A stretch of DNA of 64,000 nt from Xanthostigma xanthostigma (Eukaryota; Arthropoda; Insecta; Raphidioptera; Raphidiidae), in assembly GCA_963575645.1 (NCBI GenBank), contig OY754476.1, forward strand, positions 2,294,001 to 2,358,000, read 5' to 3'. Position 1 is the first letter of the stretch. Each line of letters opens with the position of its first letter. Made by a program: the position numbers and the translations under genes. Below the pieces are notes generated by a model. That model had not been told where the DNA came from. It worked only from the letters and a program-made list of their open reading frames with translations, and did not search any database. This document shows positions 11,418-21,925 of this stretch, piece by piece.

Positions 11418-12460
11418 ATTACAGTATGCGGAATTTAAGCTGTGTGTAGTCAAGATAGTGTATCTTGTGTGGTAGTAGCTGTAGAACTGAGTCATACTCT
11501 GGTAATGCGAGGTGTGGTCCAATTTGTCAAAAAGCCATTCGGATTGGAATGTCCCGTTAGCAATATTTCTAATTGGGAATATTCCTTAAAAATTATTTCA
11601 AAGTAAATTGGATCAATGTTCAAAAGAGCATGCATAATGCATAATTTTTTACTGTCGTGTTAAGGAAGAAGGTCAAGTCATCAAAATTTCTTATTTTTAT
11701 TGTTCTGTTTTCCAATGCATGCATAGAATACATAGCGATAAAAATCTCAAACGTGCAAATTTTGCAAATCGTACCTTCTTCGTTCACACGGCACTGGCAG
11801 TATAACTGTAACTGTACGAAATGATTATACAGTGTGTTCACCAATAGTGGGTAACAGTAAAGAATACTTGTATCCTACTAGATATGCAAAAAAATTGAAT
11901 AGTTTTTCATTTAACTCGAAATTTACTATCCAAAACTGTCGAGGTACGTTTTTTTGTCCTTCAAACTCAACCGGAAGTGTACATAATTTTTTTTTTCAAA
12001 TGGCAACATATTTTTTTATATTTTCTAAATTCTTCATATAAAATTGTCATAATTTTTCATATGAAAATAGCTTGATTTTAAATTAAAATTACATTTAACA
12101 TACAATTGCTTTGTTACAGAATTGTCTGTCAATTCAGAGTTTGGTTGCAAAATAAGAAAAAGATTTTTTTAAACTAGCCTTGTGTGTGGTACTTGAAAAT
12201 TAAAAAGTCTAAAATTTTCACTATTTTGTCAGTCGTGTCCAGCACCGCTGAATTTTGAACTAACCTCGTATCTATTTTGTAAGCGCTTATAGCTGTAGAC
12301 TGAGGATGCATCTGTACACACTGTCTATAAATACGAATAAAAAAAAACGAAAGTGCATAAAAATAACCGGTCTTTATGGCGGAACGTAGAACTAGCAAGT
12401 TTATAAATTATAATTAAAACGAGGCAAATTCGAGCTTTTCCAAAATATTAGCGTTTGCAT

Positions 12461-12650
12461 TTTTTTGACGTGATAACGTCTTATAAATTGATGAATCACA
12501 TCAATATAAAAACACCGGCTGCATGCACGAAAAAGTGTAACGTTCCGCCTGACCCTGTGCGTGATTATTAAATATGATATTCGAGCGGAATACGTTATCA
12601 CGTAAAACTATCGTCCGTAAACCGACTTTACAGACAACCAATTTTTTTTT
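12461..12650 (+). mobile_element. GACGTGATAACGTC MITE, short subfamily (copy a)
   Basis: Begins T6-GACGTGATAACGTC and ends CTTTACAGACAACCAAT9. Subterminal inverted motif GATAACGT / ACGTTATC. Six relatives lie in the window. T-runs at both ends hide any target duplication, so the superfamily is not assigned. Confidence 0.85.
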
Positions 12651-13512
12651 TACTTTTTGTTTCACACCATTCTTACATACTTACAGGTACTACATAGGTA
12701 CTACAGATTAAGTTTTATTCGATTTAAAAATGCATTGAACCGATTACAAAAATAGTTTTGAAAAATTCAAGGGTAGACACTAGAGATTGAAAAAAATTCT
12801 CTGAATCGTTTCAAACCTGAAATTTAGTCAAGATTAAAATGTGCCGCGAATATTTTAATGGGAATTGGCAAATTCCCTCCCAAGAAAGGCAGGGTAAAAA
12901 CTAACCGGCAAATTCGGTTCCAAAATTTGTATGTAACTGAAACCTAAATTCGGTCCCGTTGTGGTCCGGGCTAAATATTTTAAGAGAGGGCCAGTAAAAC
13001 AAAACTGTAACATTGAATTTTTTTTTCATTGATTAATATTGAAAATATATACATTATAGACAAAGTTTACATAAGACTTAAACACATTTAAGTAATAAAA
13101 TGCAAACGACTTATTTCGTTTTTTTGTATATGATTCAATCATTTTTCTAATAAATTTTTGATAGTTTTTAACATTACTATTTGCAGTTTTAGCATTCGAG
13201 GGTACACTTTGTAATTTTATATAAGTTTCCATTTGAATTTCTTTAAGTTCATCAATAAAAATTGAAAAAAAAATGGTTGGGAGGGAATTTACCCAAACCG
13301 ATATTTAATCTACTACCTGTTGGGACCGAATTTACCATAACCCTCGACAGGGCCGGACTTACAATTTTTATGAAAACGCTAGTTTGCGTATAATGTATTT
13401 AGTTACTGCAGGGTGTATTTTTAATTTGGTACAGATGTTATATAAATAAAATATTTAAAATACAAAAAATACTATTCTTTTAAGGGGTTAATTTTTTAAT
13501 GTTATTCATAAA

Positions 13513-13660
13513 CAATAAGACAAAGTCCAAATCTTTGATTAACGTATGATTACTCCTCAATAAATAAAATTATCGAACAATTTTCCAGCCAATCTAATTA
13601 TTATTATTATTGTCTGAAAAATTGGTCGATAATTTTATTTATTAATAATACAAAGTCATA
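13513..13660. repeat. Fragment of the foldback family with AATAAATAAAATTATCGACC ends
   Basis: Contains CAAATCTTTGATTAACG and the inverted termini AATAAATAAAATTATCGA / TCGATAATTTTATTTATT. Related to copies at 19145, 47970 and 55261. Confidence 0.65.
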
Positions 13661-13725
13661 ACGGCTGTATTTTCAAATTTATTATATTGTCGGCAGGACT
13701 TAGCATTGCGAACTGAGTTTTTTAC

Positions 13726-14072
13726 GATATAGCTATAGTTTCTTATTGTTAAGAAACATCCTTTGTTACAATCCTATATTAGAAAAAAATCAATTTTGAA
13801 CAATGTCTCCGTCGGGGTTGCGATGGTGGGCATTGTTTAAAAATAATATAAAATGTTGTATAAGACTTAATTAATATCAAGTTCGATATAGCTATAGTTT
13901 GCGATTATTGTTAAGAAACACTCTTTGTTACAATGCTATATTAGAAAAATCTATTTTCAAACAATGCCCCCGTCGGAATCCGAACGGTGGCGTTGTTGTA
14001 AAATTTTTTTTTTCTAATATAGCATTGTAACAATGGCTGTTTCTTAAAAATCATAACAAACTATAGCTATAT
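13726..14072. repeat. Complex repeat: two direct copies and one inverted partial copy
   Basis: GATATAGCTATAGTTT...TTACAATGCTATATTAG occurs at 13726 and 13885 in direct orientation, and its reverse complement at 14013-14072. Both direct copies also share a CAATG..CCCGTCGG block. Looks like a rearranged foldback element. Confidence 0.7.
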
Positions 14073-14529
14073 AGAACTGGAGATTAATTAAATCTTTCGA
14101 ACTATACCGTATAATTTACATTTCATATTATTATGTTTGATATTGTTCAACTCTAATAAACTAACAGACAACTGCGTGTCCCGTGGGTACAAAAGAGAAA
14201 CACGGAAAACAAGTACACAACAGTTTTGTTTTTATTAGATGCTGACATTTTGACCAAACCTAACTCTGATATTGGTAAATGAAACTCTATTTTCGATATT
14301 ACCCAACCCTAATAAAGGGATAACTTTTGTGGTGTGGTTACAAGAAAACAAAATATACATCGGGACTTTGATTTTATCAGATGTAGGCATTTTTAATTAC
14401 TATATTTTAATCAATTATTTTATTGTAACTTATTATTTATTTAGGTAAATAAATTTATTTGTTGATTTACTAAACAAGCAAAATGTGTTTTCATAACGCC
14501 AAGCACAGAACGCAAACTGTATTAATTTA

Positions 14530-14602
14530 ATATTTCGTGCAAATAATGGGAACGCATCCGTGTTTCGTCTCAATCGCGTGCGAAGCCGCGGGAAACAGCT
14601 AG
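14530..14602 (+). mobile_element. Helitron 3' terminus
   Basis: GCGAAGCCGCGGGAAACAG followed by CTAG|T at 14599-14602 matches the CTRR terminus with a preceding GC-rich hairpin that is typical of insect Helitrons. The 5' end was not located. Confidence 0.55.
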
Positions 14603-16985
14603 TAATATCGGTAGTACGTGTATATATTATATAATCACGTATGCAAGGTAGATAATGGTCCGATACTGAACTATACGATGCCCAATTTAAAGTGTAATTA
14701 AATTATTTTATTTTCGAGTCCGGATTGTCGCCACTATGGTTTTCTTATTTTTTTTTTTTATTATTATACAGAAATCTGTTTCCGTGCAGGTTCCCGAGTG
14801 AAATATTGACACCTGTTAATAGTATAGTTTTATAATTAAGAAACAAAAGATATTTTGCGTTTCCCCACATTGATTAAAATGGAACACTGCATATTATATA
14901 AGTGTTCAAAAAATAGAACCATTTCCTAAGTTTTAAGTCACGAAGAAATTACATTCTTTGGAATATTAAGCAGTTTTGGACGTGGATAGTTTAGTATCAG
15001 GTGCAAAGAAATGATTTGTTTATTAAAATCCCGTGAGTGTATTTTTATCGAAAAATTAATGAAAATATTTATCCATTAAAAAGTTCACTTCATTTATTAA
15101 AATTATACAGAATATAACAAATATTTTTGCAAACATTTCAAGGTAATTCATTTTCTTGTTTTACCCGGCCTTCGCCAGAAGGAGAAGTTTTACTAACTTT
15201 CAATGCCTTTATAGAACGATTTTAAAAATTAATAGCAAACATTTCCATGCTCTTCATCGATTCATTTAGATTTTAAGCCTTCAATTACATTGACATATCA
15301 CAATGATGGCATTTTAATCTAAAATATTAAACTATATACGTCCAACATATTTGACCTTGCAAGTTAATTTAGTACAATTTTGTTCACACAGTAGTGTTCC
15401 CTTATTTTCCTCATACAAATTCCATCAGATCAAGAATGCGTAACGTCAGTTGTTTTTTGTTTTTGTTTTGTTTTCAATTTTTAGTTAATAATATAACGAT
15501 TTAGTGACTCATTTTACCTTAAAATGCAATTACCTAGTCAGTTTGAAAAAATCATATATATTAATACGCTAAGGTTAAAGATGTTTGCCTCCCTTTTTAG
15601 AAAAAACCTCACAATTTCTCCACATAAATCATATATCATTTTACAGATAATTGCTTGCTCTACTGACATTGACAACTAAAAAAATTATTATTGCTTTTGT
15701 TTTTGTAAATTAATTAAAATACAGCAACGCTGAACAACGTCTGCCATCTGACGGCTTTAACTTTGAAACAGCGAGCAACGTTGAACAACGTCACAGCAAT
15801 GCTGCATGATGCCATCTGACGGCTTAGCTCAACGCTTTTGCTACTTGCGCCTCTATATGACAATTTTAGTAAAATATTTCTTCGATCTGTCATCTGAGCT
15901 TCATATTGTAATACAACAAAAAGAAGAACGTTATAAGCAGTGTGCAAAATTAGAAACGAATTGAATACCTGCAATCAGATTTAAAAAATAATTTTGTAAA
16001 GTGATAATTATTATTTATTATACTTATTTAGTGCGAATAATTCGCACAGGTCACACTAGTCAGTTTATATTTCTCTAGTGCGAGAAGCACACGATCATAA
16101 TATTATGCCTGTATATGCATTGATAAGACGTTTATGATTTTTGTTGTTGAGGATTATTTGACAATATCTATTTATCGATGCACCGCTCTAATCAGTTTAG
16201 GGCTCTGTAGCCGACTAGGAACCCATATAGTATCGGTCTGTCTATCCGTTTGTCTGTCTGATGAAAATTTGTATACGGACGTAGATTGATGACCCAAAAA
16301 AACAAAAACGATGTGATTTTTCTTATGCGCGCTCAGCCGCTTTTTTAATTAATACCATGTTTAATACCTATGCATATTAAAGATAAGTACAATGCAAAAT
16401 AAAGAAGTTTTTCTGCAATCATTAAAATGTACATATAAAGTAGGATTTATTATCTTCTAAGCTGCTAAGTATTCATATTTTCTTCGTTAAGAATAACTGA
16501 ATACTAAATATTCATTTTTTATAACATTGATATTGTTGTCGTAGTTATTTTTAAAACAATTATTCTTTTTTATATTACTTTATGTACGTGACTGATTGTT
16601 ACAGTTAAATTTCTGATACAAAAGTGCGTATGTGTTAAAAATGTGTTCATTACATCCAACGTGACATTTTCTATCCGAATGTAAAAAAGATTTTAAGATA
16701 TTTTTACAAAAAATATAAAAAAATAGCAGGTATATAAAATTACATATATTGAAATTTCATTCTATTGACATTCTAAGAATCGAATTAAAGAAACTTGTAA
16801 CTATTACGTTACAAAAAATATTATTGTGCAATACGATCCTTGTTTTCATAATCATGATCACTCAAATAGTGAATCAGCTCGCATTCAGTATGCATTGTGT
16901 TCGATTAATATTACACTGTTATTTTATAATTTTTATTGTCGGATTAGGTTACACATGGTCATTTTCATGAAACGTTCAATTACAG
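14603..16985. other. Gene-free AT-rich intron or intergenic stretch
   Basis: No exon recognised. A short local duplication of AACGTTGAACAACGTC / CATCTGACGGCTT blocks is at about 15722-15832. A diverged CTGTCTATCCG repeat fragment is at about 16200. Confidence 0.5.
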
Positions 16986-17514
16986 CAGAGGTCTCCAAAC
17001 TTTTTTGTCTCGTAGACCACTTGCCATGTTTTTCGGTTTTGGGTAGAGACCCCCTGCTTATCTGATATTGATTTTTTGCAAATTCATTAATTTCAAATGT
17101 ATTTCTGACAACCGGTATAGTTCTACTCACTTTGAACGATTTAAATTTATAACGGTAGTGAAATGTATTGTGAAATGTTTAGTTTTATACATTTATTAAT
17201 TAGATTCAAATTAAACGAATCAAATTAAAATTTACTTTCTGTTACATAAAATAACTAAGCAAAAAATAAACAATTTTAGTGTGAGGGATGAACCTGATGC
17301 TTTAATAATAAATTTCCAACATTTAGCATCAATTTAGGTAGATTTACTCTTAAATCTCTTCGGTTAACGATGTCCAGTTTGTTTCTTTTTTTTTGTTAGG
17401 AGATTCACTATCGTTGGCCCCCATTTTCATTTCATGGACCCCCAATTTTTTTTCCCCGCTGACATGAACCCCTTGCAAATTGGGGGTCGATATAGACCAC
17501 TTTGGGAAACACTG
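16986..17514. mobile_element. hAT-type element, CCCAAA family (second copy)
   Basis: Ends CAGAGGTCTCCAAAC and TTTGGGAAACACTG. Flanks AATTACAG and AATGACAG form an 8-bp duplication with one mismatch. Same family as 5920-6455. Confidence 0.85.
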
Positions 17515-17946
17515 AATGACAGCATATAGCTGCGCACTATAGCATGACCGCGTCGAATATATGTATAGGGGTGCAAAATCAAATGCCTTATAGGGGTTGT
17601 TTCATGTGCAACATAAACGCAGTTGTGTAGTATATCAGGAACTCTTTAAACGTGAACTGCATTACATCATTATTATCACTATAAAATTGTAATCTAACAA
17701 TATTTAAAACAACTAAAATCAGTGTTTTCAATATGGTGTGATATGATCTAAAATACACTTCATTTTTCTGATTGTATATCTATAAGTGCAACGATATTAA
17801 AATGAAAAACAAATTCAATTTAAAAAAACATCCTCGTCATATTTTCCACTATTAATATAACATAGTACACATTACCTGTTGGCTGTTACTATCTCTTGCA
17901 TGGCGTCAATACACAGCGTGTGCAAAAAAATTATGAAGTGAATTAA

Positions 17947-18659
17947 TCTATACTAATATATAAAGCTGAAGAGTTTGTTTGTTTGTTTGAACGCGCTAAT
18001 CTCAGAAACTACTGGTTCGAATTGAAAAAAAAATTTTTGTTGAATAGCCCTTTTATCGAGGAAGGCTATAGGCTATATAATATTACGTTACGACCAATTG
18101 GAGCGGAGCATCAATGATGCAAGATGCAACTCAAAATTAGTCCGTCCGACAAATATTATCAGGTGAAATGCCTTAACTAAATATTGCAATATTAGCGCGC
18201 CAAGTATACAATTCCGGATAGCTCAATCGGTAGAGCGTAAGACTGTTCATTCCAGGATCTAGGGTTCAAGCCCCCACGTCGGCAAATATATTTTTATTTT
18301 TTTTTTTTTATTTTCTACATTGCTTTCTTCTAAGGCTTACATTTCAATTTTTCAAAATTTTATAACGACTAATTAAAAATAAATAAATCTAATTAATAGC
18401 TCATTTGAAAACTGTTACAACTATAGGCCTATAAAAATAATTTTCCTACAGTGTTTTCAATTAAATATTCATTATATTAAAAGAAATTTATTACTTAAAA
18501 AAAGTATAAAATTTTTTTTTTAACGACAAAAACTTGAACGATATTCTGAAGTTTGGACACATCATTCATCTCGGTAAACTAAGATGGATGTGCGTACTCA
18601 TGTCCTTTCCTTCCCCATTCGTTCTTTTGCACCCTGGTGAAACCGGGCGGGACCGCTAG
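17947..18659 (+). mobile_element. Helitron, complete ends, carrying a SINE
   Basis: 5' TCTATACTAATATATAAAGC preceded by A; 3' GGGCGGGACCGCTAG followed by T. These are the TC...CTAG ends and A/T insertion site of Helitrons. Interior matches 8590-9212. A tRNA-headed insertion sits at 18212-18501. Confidence 0.75.
18212..18501 (+). mobile_element. tRNA-derived SINE with target duplication
   Basis: The head (18212-18284) resembles a Lys-type tRNA: CCGGATAGCTC, a perfect D-arm stem GCTC/GAGC, box A TAGCTCAATCGG and box B GGTTCAAGCCC. The anticodon stem and acceptor stem are broken, so it is not a working tRNA gene. The body is followed by an A-rich tail. Flanks AAGTATACAA (18202-18211) and AAGTATAAAA (18502-18511) match at 9 of 10 positions, as for a LINE-mobilised insertion. 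Confidence 0.6.
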
Positions 18660-19144
18660 TAATATATAAAATAGAAACGGAGCCCCGTTCTGTATTTTCG
18701 TTTTCTTGCGGTGTTTTATTACACTTCAAATGAGAAACATTATCCTGTCTATCTGTACAGATTATTATGAAAACTTGGTACTACAAACTCGCACTTGACC
18801 CGTTTTCTTTAGTGTTCTATAGTCGTAACAGCGGAAATCATTCTTTATGTGTAGATAATAACGTGTGTAGAGTGTATAACTTATTATTTTAATGTTTTCG
18901 AATATTGATCGAACAGAACAATTTGTCCTTATTTGACGTAGGTATACTGTGGGAATATTTCCATTGCTCGCTGTTTGAAAATTCGTTAATAGATCGACAA
19001 TCACTACATACGGAAATTTTCCTAAATGAATTATTAATTCAACCGAAATAGTCCTATATTGCAAAAACAGCTATCAGTGTCTTTCTTAGTTAACTAAATA
19101 TCTTACAGTTATTACAATAATTGTCCAATATTTTGGTATCTAGC

Positions 19145-19228
19145 GTATAGCAAATTAATAAATAAAATTGGTCGATAATTTTATTTATTGAAGAGTTCTA
19201 ATCAGACGTTAATCAAAGATTTGAGTAT
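19145..19228. repeat. Short foldback relic, AATAAATAAAATTGGTCGAT type
   Basis: A hairpin AATAAATAAAATTGGTCGAT / ATTTTATTTATT followed by TCAGACGTTAATCAAAGATT, which is the reverse complement of the leader of the copies at 13513 and 47937. Confidence 0.6.
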
Positions 19229-20000
19229 AGCAAATTACTTGACTGAGTCAGTATTTGGGTAATGCTACTGAAAATTTAAGTACAAATATTGAAAGATTAA
19301 GTAAATAAGGACAGTTTGACAAAATCATTGACGTTTTTTTATGGTCTGGTTTTATTAAACTAAAAATATAATATCCTCAATTCGAGAACATCAATTTTTA
19401 ATTATTCTTTTTTAAACACGATCTATTTGTCCCGGAATATACAATTAATTTAGGTTCATTACATATTTTGTATCAATAATAATTAGTCGTGCAATTAATT
19501 AAAAAATTATTTGAACTCGATATTTTGCATGGGGAATTTCTATACCTGCATTTACTAAAATAAAATCCATTTCGCCTATAAAACTAATTCAGTTGCATAC
19601 ATGCTCTAATTATACAAAGTTACCTAGAAATTACTAGCAAATATTAATTATTGCGGAAACCTGGGATGTTATATTATATTATAGGTCAAACAATGTTAGA
19701 GAACCGTTAGCGGAACACAAGTCCAACTTTAAATTATATAAACACAATTTACCAAAATAGTAACCGTCGGTAATATTTAATCGTTTATAAGAATAGGTAA
19801 CCCGTCATTGTCATTTTTATCGAGCTCCAATTTGGCTGCAACTAATTCTATAGCATACATGCGCTCTAATTAATTATTCAAAGTTACGTTATTAACAAAT
19901 ATTAATTATCGTAAAACCTGGGATGTTACATTGATCAACTAATATAAGAAGACAAGCATGAGTACAAACAAACATGAAGTCGGTCAAAAATCGTAACTTT

Positions 20001-20330
20001 TTCATGTAATACTAGCCGCTGCGCGACTGAGATGAAACGCGACAGAGACAAGTGTAGCCTTCGACTCCACCGTATTCTTGTCTCACGGGATTACGCCCGC
20101 TCGGCAGCTAGAAAAACTCTTTACTGTGGAAAAATGACCATAAAGACTTTGAAACCGTCTTGAATTTCATGTAATATTAGCCGTTACGCGACAGAGATGA
20201 AACGCGGCAGCGACAAGTGTAGCCTTCGACTCCACCGTATTCTTACCTCACGGGATTACGCCCGCTCGGCAGCTAGAAAAACTCTTTACTGTGGAAAAAT
20301 GACCATAAAGACTTTGAAACCGTCATGAAA
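20001..20330. repeat. Two-copy tandem duplication, period 165 bp
   Basis: TTCATGTAAT begins copies at 20001 and 20166. They share GTGTAGCCTTCGACTCCACC, CACGGGATTACGCCCGCTCG and AAAAATGACCATAAAGAC with few differences. Likely derived from a Helitron-type repeat; no function seen. Confidence 0.85.
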
Positions 20331-20614
20331 CAAACACCCGCAATATTTCACAAGCGCATGCAATGGCTGGACTTACTAACTCCCGACTTATTATTTCATT
20401 TTTTAGCCGACATTTTCAAATTGAATCAAGCACATTAAATATAGTGCAAATTGCTTCTTCCATATTTCACTTCGCTGCGACTAATTCAATAGCAATGCAC
20501 AGTTAAAGTGCAAAGTGTAAATGCACCTTGATACATCAGGAAATCAACGCGCTTCTTTACTAAAAGGGATCAATTTAGAATGTGAGTGAAATTGAACGAA
20601 TGTCTCATTGATAT

Positions 20615-21124
20615 TAGTGATGTGCCGGATCGTTAAAAATGTATATCCGCGGATACGGATATTTAGTTTCAAATTCCACGGATACGGATACGGATCTTAA
20701 CTTTCTTAGAGTACGCAACGGTAAATATTGCACATCGACCTTTGGAAAGAGACTATCTGTTATGGGAAAAAGTTATTGACCTCTTTAAGAGTTAACTCTC
20801 ATAACAGATTGTCTCTTTCCAAAGATCGATGTGCAACATCTCATTATAAAGATAGTTTTTTAGTACCTTTGAGTTATGTACTATTGGTATGGTACTCACT
20901 ACGATAAATGTTTGCAATATAAAGGTGCCAAATACGATTTAAAAAAATAAAAAATAATCTGAATGGAATTTAACAGTTTTTCATTATTACCTAATCACCT
21001 AAATATATAAAATTTCATCTATGAATTGAAAATTAATAAGGTAAAAGATTCGCCAAAAACTAAAGGATACGGATCTTTCTTTTCCCTCGGATATCCGCGG
21101 ATACGGATATCCGGCACATCACTA
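20615..21124. mobile_element. hAT-like element with TAGTGATGTGCCGG ends
   Basis: Termini TAGTGATGTGCCGGAT and ATCCGGCACATCACTA, flanked by a perfect 8-bp duplication ATTGATAT (20607-20614, 21125-21132). Subterminal arrays of GGATACGGAT. An internal hairpin pairs GCACATCGACCTTTGGAAAG (20731) with its complement ending about 20835. Confidence 0.88.
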
Positions 21125-21489
21125 ATTGATATAGAAGCCAGGAAAAATTATATTTTTAATGGTCGCGTCAATAATAGCATCAAATGAATGTTCAATTTTA
21201 AACGTGCGTGAAAATGAACTAATTTGTCGTATTCGTCGTTGTCATCGACGTCAAGCGAGTTTTTTGTTTTTTAATGTGCGTGAATTTGAATGAATTGATA
21301 AAGAATCGAGGAAAAACGTGTCCTTTTTTCGTAACGATCTTTGTTATGAGTGTCATTCGTATGACCTGTTTTCAGTTTTGATGCGCGTGAAATTGAACGA
21401 GTATATCGCATCGGCGTAGAAGTGCGTTTGTGTCTCTGTGTATTGAATGAAATGAGCATGTAATTGTGCCGGAGACGGCAGCAGTGCGC

Positions 21490-21848
21490 GGTCAGTAACA
21501 AACGGCGCAAGACTGGCAAGAGACTGTATGTACTCTACTGATTACCAGACGCTAGGCATTGCGTTGCTGTCGGTGTGTATGGCTGTCAGAATTGCAGGAC
21601 AATTACATACACTCTTGCATGAACTGTAGAATCAGTAGCTTCGCTTAGTTAGTCTCGTGTTTACAATTTATATGACTTTTTGACATCAAAATTTAAAGTA
21701 TATGAATTCCTATATTTTTATAAATAATATATTTAACCGTTCATTACATAAAATATTAAAGAAATTTTAAGCGCGTTTTAATATCCTTACAGTAAATAAA
21801 AATTTATCTATTTTGAAAACTTACATTTGATAATTAAATAAAAAAAAT
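21490..21848 (+). promoter_or_regulatory. Candidate internal promoter and 5' UTR of the long arginine kinase form
   Basis: Initiator TCAGT at 21492-21496 (A+1 at 21494), with AGAC at +28 to +31 (21521), the position and core of a downstream promoter element. No TATA at -30. The sequence runs without interruption into the ATG at 21849. Inference from motif spacing only. Confidence 0.35.
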
Positions 21849-21925
21849 ATGGGCGGTTGTGCATCTAAAGATAAAAAAGCGGATAAAGTTGAGGAAGAGA
21901 AAACTGAAAAAGTGGAAGATATAAG
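21849..21925 (+). other. ArgK: Alternative first coding exon of arginine kinase (N-myristoylation signal)
   Basis: Encodes 25 residues starting [13 protein letters not shown], then highly charged Lys/Glu sequence. Gly2 and Ser6 fit the N-myristoylation consensus (MGxxxS/T); Cys4 is a possible palmitoylation site. The donor is AAG|GTTGGT. Joined to the acceptor at 26290 the reading frame continues through SKAEGNN into MPVSQ without a stop. The kinase core is normally cytosolic, so this exon would send a fraction to membranes. Confidence 0.8.

Noticed and set aside
12860-13345. Possible TIR element with GGTAAATTCGGTCCC-like blocks
   Set aside because: The matching blocks are in swapped order on the two sides and no target duplication was found.
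18212-18284. Functional tRNA gene
   Set aside because: The D-arm is intact but the anticodon and acceptor stems do not pair, and it is flanked by a SINE body and target duplication.
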